Shown here piece after piece: positions 1 to 8,308 of a stretch of 49,759 nt of DNA (positions are counted from its first letter, which is position 1; each line of letters begins with the position of its first letter). Origin of the DNA: Candidatus Melainabacteria bacterium (lineage in GTDB: Bacteria; Cyanobacteriota; Vampirovibrionia; 2-02-FULL-35-15); NCBI GenBank assembly GCA_016201905.1, contig JACQBQ010000059.1:1-49759 (forward strand). Reading direction: 5' to 3'. A program made the position numbers and the translations under genes. Below the pieces are notes generated by a model, which worked only from the letters and a program-made list of their open reading frames with translations, did no database searches and was not told the origin of the DNA.

Positions 1-73
1 AAGTTTTCTTTTTGATACCAGTTAAACGACGGAATTCTATATCTTTTAAGTTTTTAGCTTGTTTATATTTCAT
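1..73 (-). CDS. IS5-family transposase, N-terminal fragment cut by the window edge
   Basis: Only the first 24 residues are present. They start MKYKQAKNLKDIEFRRLTG and match the opening of the helix-turn-helix domain at the front of many IS5-type DDE transposases, where an E-F-R-R-L-T-G segment leads into the HTH. The ATG is at 71-73 on the minus strand with an AAGG just before it, too close to be a normal Shine-Dalgarno. The catalytic DDE domain would lie outside the window. The family call rests on this short motif and on the terminal-repeat-like sequence at 121-137. Confidence 0.6.
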   Translation of the reverse strand, partial: MKYKQAKNLKDIEFRRLTGIKKKT

Positions 74-137
74 CCTTAAAACTTAGCTTATTTCCCATTA
101 TTTGGCCAGCCCTGTCTTAAGGTTTCGAAAGAAGTCT
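1..137 (-). mobile_element. IS5-like insertion sequence, one end only (partial)
   Basis: The left edge of the window holds the 5' part of a transposase on the minus strand (1-73) and the DNA upstream of it. Read on the minus strand, the outer part begins AGACTTCTTTCGAAACC (complement of 121-137), which resembles the terminal inverted repeats I remember for IS5-family elements. The outer boundary near 137 is therefore an inference. The other end lies outside the window, so neither the second inverted repeat nor a target duplication can be checked. The element points away from topA. Confidence 0.5.
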
Positions 138-235
138 ACTGTAGAAACATGATAAATGATGTCCAGGCTGTGAAAAAATCATAGTTATGTTATTTTATTT
201 GAGTTGCAAGGTATAAAGGTTTAGAGTAATAAAAA

Positions 236-2671
236 ATGAAAGCAAAAGCAAAAGCAAAAATAAAAACGAAAGAGAAAGAAAAAGCAGAAGAAAAGTCAAC
301 TGACAAATCCGGTAAGTCATTAGTTATTGTTGAATCACCCGGAAAAGTAAAAACAATAAGCAAATTTCTTGGCAAAGATTTTTTAGTAAGAGCCAGCATC
401 GGACATGTACGTGACCTGCCAGGAAAAGGTCTTGGTGTTGATGTAAAAAATAATTTTGAACCTGTTTATGAAATTTTAGAAGAGAAGGCAAAAGTTGTTA
501 AAGAACTTAAAGAGCTGGCAAAAAAAGCAGTTAAGATTTACTTAGCACCAGATCCTGATCGTGAAGGAGAAGCAATTGCCTGGCATTTATATGAAATTTT
601 AGGAAAACCTGAAAAAACCGTAAGAATTGAGTGCAATGAAATCACAAAAGAAGCAGTTAAAAATGCAATTAAACACCCAAGAAAAATTGATAAAAATCTT
701 GTTGCAGCACAACAAGCAAGAAGAATTTTAGACAGACTTGTAGGCTATAAAATAAGTCCTTTGCTCTGGAGAAAAGTTGGCGGAAAGTCTGCAGGTAGAG
801 TACAAAGCGTTGCTCTCAGGCTAGTAAATGAACGAGAAAAAGAAATAAATGCTTTTATTAAAGAAGAATACTGGTCAGTTCATGCAGATCTTGAAAAAGA
901 TAAAATTTCATTTTTAGCAAATCTGTTTAAGTGGGATGGTAAATCTGTTATCAGCCCCAAACAAAAAGAGAGTAAAACAACTTTAATATTAAAAAATAAA
1001 GAAATTGTAGATAAAATCCTCAGTGAGTTAAAAAAATCTGATTTTATCGTAGAAAGTGTTGAAGATAAAGCAAATCAAAAAAATCCATTTCCTCCTTTCA
1101 TAACAAGTACATTACAACGAGCCGGTGCAAATGTTCTGGGTTTCTCAGTAAAAAAAGTGATGAAAATTGCCCAGGAGCTTTACGAAGGTATTGATATTGG
1201 TGAAGAAGGACCTATTGGACTTATCACTTACATGAGAACAGACAGTACCAGAATATCCAAAGAAGCACAGGAAGAAAGTCATGATTATATTTTAAAAACA
1301 TTTGGTAAAGATTATTATCCTCCTGAGCCAAGGGTATTCAAATCAAGAAAGAAAAACGTACAAGATGCACACGAAGCTATAAGACCAACAAGTGTTTTCA
1401 GAGCACCCAGTTCAATAAAAACACATTTAAATTCAGATCAGTACAGGGTTTATAAATTAGTCTGGGAAAGATTTTTAGCAAGCCAGATGGCAGCTGCAAA
1501 ACTTCAAACTACTGTTGTTGAAATCAAGGCAGGAAAAGGAATTTTTCATACTACAGCAACAAAAGTTATGTTTGATGGTTTCTTAAAAGCATTTGAACCC
1601 GGTGATGAAGTTATAGAAGAGGAAGAAGAAGAAAAAGAAAATCGAAAAGATCAAATACTAGACGAAGTCATCAGTGCTTTGCCTGATTTAAAGTCAAAAG
1701 ATGAAATTGATTTAATTAACATTAATCCTAAACAGCATTTTACTGAGCCACCAAGCAGATTCAATGAAGCCAGCTTAGTAAAAAGACTTGAAGAACTTGG
1801 AATAGGAAGACCAAGTACTTATGCAAGTACGATAAGCACTATCATGGACAGAAAATATGTCCATAAAATCGATAAAAAGGCTATTGCTCCAACGAAGCTC
1901 GGAGAAATAGTTACAGAGCTTTTGGTTAATCACTTCCCAAAATATCTTGACTATGATTTTACCGCTCAGATGGAATTAAATCTCGATGAAATTGAAGAAG
2001 CAAAACAAAAATGGAACAAAATGATTGCTGACTTTTACGGTGATTTTAGTGAAAATCTAAAAAAAGCACAAATTGATATTCAAAAAGTTGAAATTAAATC
2101 AGATCATACCTGTCCAAAATGTGGGAAACCAATGTTGCTTAAAGGTGGAAGATTTGGGCCATTTTTAGGATGCTCAGATTATCCTGAGTGTAAAACTGTT
2201 TTAAATCTAACAAAAGATGGAGTACCTGTACCAAAAGATAGAGAATCAGAAGAAAAATGTCCAAAGTGTGAAAGTAAAATGATAATTAAACATGGACCTT
2301 ATGGAGAATATTTACAGTGCGGAAATGAAGAGTGTAAACATCGCATGACTTTAATTAAAACAATAGGTATTAAATGTCCAAAAGAAGGATGTAACGGTGA
2401 AGTCATTGAGAAGAGATCCAGATATGGGAAACCATTTTACGGCTGCTCAATGTGGTCAACAACAAAATGTAATTCTGTCTTCTGGAATAGACCCATCCCG
2501 GTAAATTGTCCTGAATGTAACTCATTGCTGACTTTTAAGGAAACCGCAAAAGCTACTCTTATCGTCTGCTCAAATAAGGAATGTAAATTTAAGAGAGAAC
2601 CTCTAGAAGAAGAGCTTACAAAATATTCTAGTCATAAACAAACTAAAGAACCCGTTGTAAGTAGCACATGA
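236..2671 (+). CDS. topA: DNA topoisomerase I (type IA)
   Basis: Relaxes negatively supercoiled DNA by transient single-strand cleavage through a tyrosyl-phosphate link. The 811-residue product has the Toprim start ESPGKVKT (33-40), the acidic metal site PDPDREGE (about 105-112) and the active-site tyrosine Y332 in ITYMRTDST. Four zinc ribbons follow at the C-terminus (from about 625), three with the usual C-x2-C...C pattern and one with wider spacing, as in full-length bacterial TopA. The first 27 residues are a Lys/Ala/Glu-rich run outside the conserved fold. A run of six glutamates lies near residues 462-467. No intein or frameshift is seen. There is no Shine-Dalgarno before the ATG; a TAGAGT hexamer lies 8 nt upstream. 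It converges on the thioredoxin-like gene, with 13 nt between the stop codons. Confidence 0.97.
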   Translation: MKAKAKAKIKTKEKEKAEEKSTDKSGKSLVIVESPGKVKTISKFLGKDFLVRASIGHVRDLPGKGLGVDVKNNFEPVYEILEEKAKVVKELKELAKKAVKIYLAPDPDREGEAIAWHLYEILGKPEKTVRIECNEITKEAVKNAIKHPRKIDKNLVAAQQARRILDRLVGYKISPLLWRKVGGKSAGRVQSVALRLVNEREKEINAFIKEEYWSVHADLEKDKISFLANLFKWDGKSVISPKQKESKTTLILKNKEIVDKILSELKKSDFIVESVEDKANQKNPFPPFITSTLQRAGANVLGFSVKKVMKIAQELYEGIDIGEEGPIGLITYMRTDSTRISKEAQEESHDYILKTFGKDYYPPEPRVFKSRKKNVQDAHEAIRPTSVFRAPSSIKTHLNSDQYRVYKLVWERFLASQMAAAKLQTTVVEIKAGKGIFHTTATKVMFDGFLKAFEPGDEVIEEEEEEKENRKDQILDEVISALPDLKSKDEIDLININPKQHFTEPPSRFNEASLVKRLEELGIGRPSTYASTISTIMDRKYVHKIDKKAIAPTKLGEIVTELLVNHFPKYLDYDFTAQMELNLDEIEEAKQKWNKMIADFYGDFSENLKKAQIDIQKVEIKSDHTCPKCGKPMLLKGGRFGPFLGCSDYPECKTVLNLTKDGVPVPKDRESEEKCPKCESKMIIKHGPYGEYLQCGNEECKHRMTLIKTIGIKCPKEGCNGEVIEKRSRYGKPFYGCSMWSTTKCNSVFWNRPIPVNCPECNSLLTFKETAKATLIVCSNKECKFKREPLEEELTKYSSHKQTKEPVVSST

Positions 2672-2684
2672 TCTAATGTTACTT

Positions 2685-3416
2685 TTACTTATCTGATTCT
2701 GGTTCTTGCTCTGCTTCATTAGGAGATCGTTCGTCTGACTGCTCTTTAGTCTCTTCTTCAGGTTTTGTTTCTTCTGAACCAACACTTCCTTTTTCAGAAT
2801 CCTTAACAGACTCATCTGGTGTTGGTGCAGGTGAAGCTTCTACTTTTGATTTTTCTTCTTTCTTTTCTTCTTCTTTAATTAATTCTTGCGGTTCCACATC
2901 TTTTGAAGGTAAGGGCTTAAGCTGAACAGGCTCAATTGGAAATGGAGCAATAGGTTCTCCTCTTTTTCTCTTCTTGCTTTTAATAAGATCATTAATGATT
3001 TCTGTTAAATCTTCTTTTTCAATTTCACCAACCTGTACTTTAAAAACAGATCCATCCGGTCTAACAAATACAGTGGTTGGTATTCCTTTTACCTGAAATT
3101 TAGATGAAATAGCTGTACCATTTGAATCATCAACATCTATATTTATAAAAGTAGCTTTATCTTTTAGTAATTCCTTTACTTCAGAAAAAACTGGTTTGTA
3201 CTTCCTGCAATGTGGACACCATTCTGCCGTAAAAGCAATAGCCAGAGGTTTACCACTTTCAACAGACGACCTTACCTCTGCTAAATAAGTTGATTCAGGT
3301 AAACCATCAAATATTGATACTTTACCGTCTTTCCCCTTACAGCCAAATAAAAAGATCACCACTGCAAAACAAGCTAAAATATAAATAGCTTTTTGTTTTA
3401 TCTTACATATTTCCAT
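2685..3416 (-). CDS. thioredoxin-like lipoprotein with acidic Pro/Glu/Lys-rich tail
   Basis: Probable periplasmic disulfide oxidoreductase anchored as a lipoprotein. The N-terminus has a hydrophobic stretch (about 11-25) ending in a lipobox L-F-G-C with C26 as the lipidated cysteine. A thioredoxin fold follows, with the catalytic WCPHC at 66-70 and the cis-proline in GIPTTVF (P113). The CPHC centre is more like DsbA or periplasmic thioredoxins than cytoplasmic Trx (CGPC). After about residue 150 the protein becomes a low-complexity tail of about 95 residues rich in Glu, Lys, Pro and Ser, possibly a linker through the envelope. Lgt encoded at 13136-13945 would supply the lipid modification. 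The substrate is unknown. Confidence 0.85.
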   Translation of the reverse strand: MEICKIKQKAIYILACFAVVIFLFGCKGKDGKVSIFDGLPESTYLAEVRSSVESGKPLAIAFTAEWCPHCRKYKPVFSEVKELLKDKATFINIDVDDSNGTAISSKFQVKGIPTTVFVRPDGSVFKVQVGEIEKEDLTEIINDLIKSKKRKRGEPIAPFPIEPVQLKPLPSKDVEPQELIKEEEKKEEKSKVEASPAPTPDESVKDSEKGSVGSEETKPEEETKEQSDERSPNEAEQEPESDK

Positions 3417-3497
3417 GAGTTTTAATTATTCTCCCACTTTAAACACAACTAGTTTACTACTGAACCACTAACATTACTAGATCTGTTTTTACCTACC

Positions 3498-3529
3498 GCC
3501 GGTTTTTTCGCTGCGCTCCCAAAACCGGC
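3498..3529. repeat. inverted repeat / hairpin (9-bp stem)
   Basis: GCCGGTTTT pairs with AAAACCGGC across a 14-nt GC-richer loop. It lies in the 255-base gap between the divergent lipoprotein gene and gshA. It could be a small mobile palindrome or a structured leader element; no T-tract follows in either direction that would make it a clean terminator. Confidence 0.55.
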
Positions 3530-3570
3530 TTTGCATAGTGCTCCTGAATTGCAAACCCATAACATTTTAC

Positions 3571-3602
3571 AGATTTTATCCGCCAGAGGCAGAATAAAAT
3601 CT
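3571..3602. repeat. inverted repeat / hairpin (9-bp outer stem)
   Basis: AGATTTTAT pairs with ATAAAATCT, with an inner GCC/GGC pair around AGA. It sits 41 bases after the first hairpin in the same gap, about 70 bases before gshA. Nothing else recognisable is in this gap. Confidence 0.5.
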
Positions 3603-3671
3603 TATCATTAAATCGCTTATTACGACATTTTGCAATAGCTAGGTAGTAACCTAGATCTATTAACTATATAG

Positions 3672-4835
3672 ATGTATGCTTTATTCAATATGACCTGTAA
3701 CCTATTAAAAAAAGGACTTGAAGTTGAATTATATGCCGGTACAGAAGCTGGAGAAGTACTTCCATTATCAACAAAATTAAAAGAAAAATTTTCGGACTTT
3801 TCCCAAGAACCCGATGAGAGAAACTTCGAATATATTACAAACCCAGTAACCAGTTACAATGAGCTATTTAATGAGATTATTCAGCCAAGGCTTAAGGTAA
3901 GAAAATATCTAAAAGATAATGGACAATTAACTTTAATACCAGGAAGTACAATACCACTACCTTTTAGTAAAGATTTTTATCGTTCAAAAGCTGATGATCC
4001 ATATCATGAGTTTATTTTAAATACTTACAAAACAAATGTGATTACAACAAGTTTGCATATTAATATAGGAATAGACAGTGAAAATCTTTTCAAATTATTA
4101 TGTGCTCTAAGGTTAGATATACCTCTGCTTTTAGCTCTAAGTGCTTCATCATGTTTTCACGACGGAAAAGTAACAGGCTATCATTCTTACCGCTGGCACA
4201 ATTTCCCAAAGACTCCAGAATTTGTTCCATTTTTTACGACCCATGAAGAATACATAAAATGGACAAATGAGCAGCTGTCATCAAAAAAAATGTTAAACGT
4301 AAGGCATTTATGGACAAGCATAAGACCGAATGGACCAGACAGGCCGCATGATTTAAACCGTTTAGAAATAAGGATCTGTGATCTTGTAAGTGACACTAAA
4401 AAAGTGCTTGCAATAGTTGCTTTTATAGAATGCATAATTCAAAAATATTTGCTGGAAGGAAACTATCCTAAAATATTAAGCAAAAAGCAAAAAGATTTAA
4501 ACGATCTAGTTATAACCATAGGAGAGCAAGAAGAGCTCATTGCAAAATCTGGTCTAAATGCAAAGATCTGGGACTGGAGAGGTGATACTGAAATTGAAGC
4601 TTATAAAATAATTGAGACATTGTATAAAGATTTAAAAAATACTGCAAGTAAGCTTGATATTTTAAAATATTTAAATCCTATTACTGGTATCTTAAAAGAT
4701 GGAAATGAAGCAACACAATTTTTAGAAATGTACAATAAAAACAAATCAATTCAACAAACAATACAATATTTTATCAAGCAATTTACTATTATGGATTCAA
4801 AGGCTCTTGATATGATAAAAAATCCAGTAACATAA
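3672..4835 (+). CDS. gshA: glutamate-cysteine ligase, cyanobacterial type
   Basis: Catalyses the first, ATP-dependent step of glutathione synthesis, joining glutamate to cysteine. The 387-residue product matches in length and motif order what I remember of the cyanobacterial GshA family: GLEVELYAGTEAGE near the N-terminus, then TLIPGSTIPLP, FYRSKADDPYHEF, SLHINIGID, LALSASS, HDGKVTGYHSYRW, NVRHLWTSIRPNGPDRP and NRLEIRICDLVSD. This is not the E. coli type. The start is uncertain: the ATG at 3672 and the in-frame ATG at 3690 (Met7) are both possible and neither has a clear Shine-Dalgarno. Glutathione synthetase (gshB) is not in the window. The polyprenyl synthase gene follows after 12 nt in the same direction. 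Confidence 0.88.
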   Translation: MYALFNMTCNLLKKGLEVELYAGTEAGEVLPLSTKLKEKFSDFSQEPDERNFEYITNPVTSYNELFNEIIQPRLKVRKYLKDNGQLTLIPGSTIPLPFSKDFYRSKADDPYHEFILNTYKTNVITTSLHINIGIDSENLFKLLCALRLDIPLLLALSASSCFHDGKVTGYHSYRWHNFPKTPEFVPFFTTHEEYIKWTNEQLSSKKMLNVRHLWTSIRPNGPDRPHDLNRLEIRICDLVSDTKKVLAIVAFIECIIQKYLLEGNYPKILSKKQKDLNDLVITIGEQEELIAKSGLNAKIWDWRGDTEIEAYKIIETLYKDLKNTASKLDILKYLNPITGILKDGNEATQFLEMYNKNKSIQQTIQYFIKQFTIMDSKALDMIKNPVT

Positions 4836-4847
4836 GTCTCAAAAGCA

Positions 4848-5864
4848 ATGAAACAAACTCTAGAAAAAATCACGAAAGAAAAAACCATAAAATGGCCTGA
4901 TTTTTTTAATGTTATAAATAATGAACTTTTTATATTAGAAGAAAATTTGACAAAAAAACTTCCAGCAAAGAGTTTATTATTACAGGAAATCGTTTCTTAT
5001 ATTTTTAAAGCTGGTGGCAAGAGGCTTAGACCTGCTTTGTGTTTTTTAATTGCTAAGTCAACTGGTGAAATCACAAATAAACATATAATCCTTTCCGAAC
5101 TGACAGAGCTAATTCATACTGCAAGCCTTATACACGATGACATAATTGATTCAGCAAATCTTCGCAGGGGAAGAGAAACTATAAACAGTCTCTGGAATGA
5201 TAAAATCTCAGTCATAACAGGAGATTTTCTTTTTGCGCAAGCTTCAATCAGGTTAGGAGAACTGGAAAACACTGAGATTGTAAAAATCTATGCAAAAGTT
5301 TTAAGTGATTTATGTGATGGCGAGATTGAACAATATTCTTCAAAATTTAATCCTGATATTTCATGGGAGCATTACTTAAATAAATCCACCACAAAAACAG
5401 CCAGTTTATTTTCAGCAGCATGTAAATCATCAGCCATTTTAAACAATCAAGAGAAAAAAATAATTAACCAGGCAGAGCAGTTTGGCAATAATTTAGGAAT
5501 AGCATTTCAAATAATCGATGATGTTTTAGACTTTACAAGTAATTCAAAAGAAATCGGAAAAGAAGTTGGCACAGATCTAAAACAAGGAATAATTACAGCT
5601 CCAGCATTATTTGCAGTAAACAGCACAGACATAAGAGCAAATCAAATAAAAACATTAATTGAAAACAGGTTTAATAATGGTTCTGAGGAAGATTTTGATA
5701 AGGCTATAAGGTTAGTGCATGAACTTGGTGGGTGTGAAAAAGCAAAGCAACTTGCATACGATTATATTGACAAAGCAAAAGAAAACTTAGACTTTGTTAA
5801 AGATGGAGACCTAAAGACTTACTTATCAAAAGCTGGTGACTTTATTCTTGAGAGGATTTCCTGA
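4848..5864 (+). CDS. polyprenyl diphosphate synthase (trans-isoprenyl family)
   Basis: Condenses isopentenyl diphosphate units onto an allylic primer to make long-chain isoprenoid tails. The 338-residue protein shows GGKRLRP (56-62), the first Asp-rich motif D97-D98-x2-D101 followed by LRRGRE, and the second Asp-rich motif around D224-D225-x2-D228, all intact. Small residues (A92, S93) occupy the -4/-5 positions before the first Asp motif, which in this family usually allows chains longer than C15-C20. A quinone side-chain (octaprenyl/solanesyl) role is likely, but product length cannot be read from sequence. The 3' end overlaps the convergent HTH gene by 39 nt. Confidence 0.92.
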   Translation: MKQTLEKITKEKTIKWPDFFNVINNELFILEENLTKKLPAKSLLLQEIVSYIFKAGGKRLRPALCFLIAKSTGEITNKHIILSELTELIHTASLIHDDIIDSANLRRGRETINSLWNDKISVITGDFLFAQASIRLGELENTEIVKIYAKVLSDLCDGEIEQYSSKFNPDISWEHYLNKSTTKTASLFSAACKSSAILNNQEKKIINQAEQFGNNLGIAFQIIDDVLDFTSNSKEIGKEVGTDLKQGIITAPALFAVNSTDIRANQIKTLIENRFNNGSEEDFDKAIRLVHELGGCEKAKQLAYDYIDKAKENLDFVKDGDLKTYLSKAGDFILERIS

Positions 5865-6836
5865 CGATTTATTTTGATAGACTTTTCTTAAAGGTCTTAG
5901 TTTTAATTCTTGTCCCTTACTTATATTAGGGGCTTTTTTACTTAAGTTTGATATGCTTTTATTAGCTGTACTTTTTATTGATTTTACTACTATTAAATTT
6001 TTATTTGTCTGCTTTACATGAACAGTTTTCTTTACTTGTTTTACTGGGCTAGTTTTTTTTGACTGTACATTAACTGGTTTATTTATTTTTACTTGTTCTT
6101 TAATACCTATGCCTTTACTTCCAGCCTCTGGCTTTTTACTTTTTTCTTTTACTTCCTGTTCTTTATTTTCTACTTCTTCTTTTTTAACTTCTGTATTTTG
6201 TTTTTCAGAGCCTACCCAGCTTTCTATTTTTTCGTAATCAACCTCAGGCTCTTCATCACTGGCATTGTCATTTTTTTCAAGGACAAGGTATGAAGCAGAA
6301 GAATCTCTTGGAATATTTCTTAATACTCCAAATACCAAATATACCCCCACAATAAATAGAATAAAAACAATAAAGAAATAAATATGATACACCTTTAAAA
6401 AGCTTTTTTCATTCAGCTCATCATAGAAACGCTTTTTTGCCAGTCTCAGATTAGCTGCATTATGCGACTTTTCTTCCTGAAATAATAAATCAAATGCATC
6501 AATTTCTTTATTTGGGTTTAAAGCTTTGCAGCTTAAATATTTTTCAACAATAGCTTGCTCATTTAAACCTAAAACTCTTGCATATCTTTTAATAAACCCA
6601 ATTAAAAAAGGATCTTCTGGTAATTTTCTTCGATCTCCTGCCTCAATAGCAATTATATGGTGAACCGGAATGCATGTTATTTCCCTAATATTCTTTAGAC
6701 TGTAAGATTTTTTTTCTCTTGCTTGCTTTAGTATATAACCGATTTCACTCAAAGAATTATTAACTACTTGAATAGCAAGATTTTTGTTGTCTTTTTTTGC
6801 CACATGGAATTGCATAAAATATTGATACTCATGCAC
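5826..6836 (-). CDS. RodZ-like membrane protein with N-terminal HTH
   Basis: A cytoplasmic Cro/CI-type helix-turn-helix of the RodZ/YmfM class (about 28-95; IGYILKQAREKKSYSLKNI and the E-A-G-D-R-R...P-x-D-P-F-L-I-G-F-I-K-R-Y-A pattern) is followed by one transmembrane helix (about 148-172). A long Lys/Glu/Ser-rich extracytoplasmic segment runs to the C-terminus. RodZ links MreB filaments to the cell-wall elongation machinery, and mreB is present at 21792. The C-terminal beta domain of E. coli RodZ is not evident; low-complexity sequence takes its place. The reading frame starts at a GTG; Met8 (start at 6815) is an equally good start. The end overlaps the polyprenyl synthase gene on the other strand. 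Confidence 0.75.
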   Translation of the reverse strand: MHEYQYFMQFHVAKKDNKNLAIQVVNNSLSEIGYILKQAREKKSYSLKNIREITCIPVHHIIAIEAGDRRKLPEDPFLIGFIKRYARVLGLNEQAIVEKYLSCKALNPNKEIDAFDLLFQEEKSHNAANLRLAKKRFYDELNEKSFLKVYHIYFFIVFILFIVGVYLVFGVLRNIPRDSSASYLVLEKNDNASDEEPEVDYEKIESWVGSEKQNTEVKKEEVENKEQEVKEKSKKPEAGSKGIGIKEQVKINKPVNVQSKKTSPVKQVKKTVHVKQTNKNLIVVKSIKSTANKSISNLSKKAPNISKGQELKLRPLRKVYQNKSSGNPLKNKVTSF

Positions 6837-6941
6837 TCAATACACTTATAGTTTTTTGTTTTCCTTATCTTAGTGTATGACGGTTTCAAATATTGTATGT
6901 TTCCTAAGATCGGGAGGTCTTGAACTACTATAATAAAAATC

Positions 6942-8288
6942 GTGAGCACTTCCAGCTATATTTTTAAGAGAGTTCTATCTGCAATCCCTTTACTATTTAT
7001 TGTTTCTATAATCAGCTTTGCAATTATACGTTTAAATATAACTGTAAAAAATATAAATTTAAGTTTGTTTATTTATCCGCTTGTATTTCTATTAGCATTT
7101 TATTGCCTTACAAAAACAAGAAACTGGTTTTTCCTAGGATTGCCCTGTTTGATTTTTTTACTTTGTTTTTCCTGGTATCTGTCATCTTTTTCTTTATTGC
7201 CATTTGACTTAATTACAAAAAATAATTTATTTGCTTTTGGAATTAGTTTTATATTTCTCACCGGCGTTATGCTTTTTTACTGGATTCCATCACTTATCAG
7301 CAAATCAACCTACGTCCCTAAAGTTGTTATTGGTATTGTTTTCCTTTTCATGTCAGCTAATTTTAGCTTCAATTATCCAATAAACATACCAGTTGCTCCT
7401 GTTGTTTTAAAATCAGGAGATCCATTGGCTGATCTTCGATTTAATCCTGCTATTAGCAAAGAAGTACTTAAAGCTGAAGAAAAAAGACTGGGTTTAAATA
7501 AACCATGGCATATGCAATATTTACTCTGGCTAAAAGGATTACTACATGGTGATTTAGGAGTAACCCAGCAAAATCAGTCAGTAATTAAAGTCATCCAGAG
7601 ACCAGTGTTAAACACTCTTTTATTGAGTTTGTGTACTTTGTTTTGCACATGGTTTATTGCGATTCCGCTTGGAATCTGGGCAGCACTTTCTCAAAATAAA
7701 TTCATTGATAAATTTTTAGCGATCTTTACCTCCTGCTCTATGTCAATTCCGACTTTTGTACTTGCAGTTCTTGGTTTGTTGTTTGCATTAAACAGCCAAA
7801 TAATTCCTGTCGGTGGATTAACAAGCGTAAGCTTTTATGAAATGAACATAATTGAAAAAATTATTGATCTTATAAAACATTTAATACTGCCTACATTTAT
7901 TCTTACCCTGGTTTCAATTGCTGGATTGCAAAGGCAAATGAGAGCTAACTTACTGGATGTACTAAGGCAGGAATACATAAAAACTGCAATAGCCAAGGGG
8001 CTTCCGACAGACAAAGTAGTTTACAAGCATGCTCTTAGAAATGCAATTAATCCATTAATTACATTATTTGGTTTTGAATTTGCCTCCCTGCTCAGTGGTG
8101 CAGCACTTACAGAAACAATCTTGGCATACCCTGGACTTGGTGCTTTGACTTTTGAAGCAGCAAGAAAGCTTGATGTAAATCTTACAATGGTCACATTAAT
8201 GATGGGTGCAGTAATGCTTATAGCCGGAAATCTGCTTGCAGATCTTTTGCTTAAGTTTGCAGATCCAAGAATAAAATTTGAAGGATAG
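6942..8288 (+). CDS. ABC transporter permease, DppB/OppB type, with inserted membrane block
   Basis: Inner-membrane subunit of a peptide/nickel-type ABC importer. TM1 (about 10-30) and, from about residue 155, the usual SGDPLADLRFNP...LGLNKPWHMQYLLWLKGLLHGDLG order, the core helices and the EAA loop that docks the ATPase (about 333-372) all match DppB. Between TM1 and the GDP motif there are about 120 extra residues with roughly four strongly hydrophobic segments (about 40-56, 60-85, 95-115, 128-145). That makes 448 residues against the usual 300-340. The start is GTG with no close Shine-Dalgarno. The DppC-type partner follows after 20 nt. No ATPase or binding-protein gene is in the window, so the substrate is unknown. 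Confidence 0.88.
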   Translation: MSTSSYIFKRVLSAIPLLFIVSIISFAIIRLNITVKNINLSLFIYPLVFLLAFYCLTKTRNWFFLGLPCLIFLLCFSWYLSSFSLLPFDLITKNNLFAFGISFIFLTGVMLFYWIPSLISKSTYVPKVVIGIVFLFMSANFSFNYPINIPVAPVVLKSGDPLADLRFNPAISKEVLKAEEKRLGLNKPWHMQYLLWLKGLLHGDLGVTQQNQSVIKVIQRPVLNTLLLSLCTLFCTWFIAIPLGIWAALSQNKFIDKFLAIFTSCSMSIPTFVLAVLGLLFALNSQIIPVGGLTSVSFYEMNIIEKIIDLIKHLILPTFILTLVSIAGLQRQMRANLLDVLRQEYIKTAIAKGLPTDKVVYKHALRNAINPLITLFGFEFASLLSGAALTETILAYPGLGALTFEAARKLDVNLTMVTLMMGAVMLIAGNLLADLLLKFADPRIKFEG

Positions 8289-8308
8289 AAATTCAGATTG
8301 ATTTTAAA

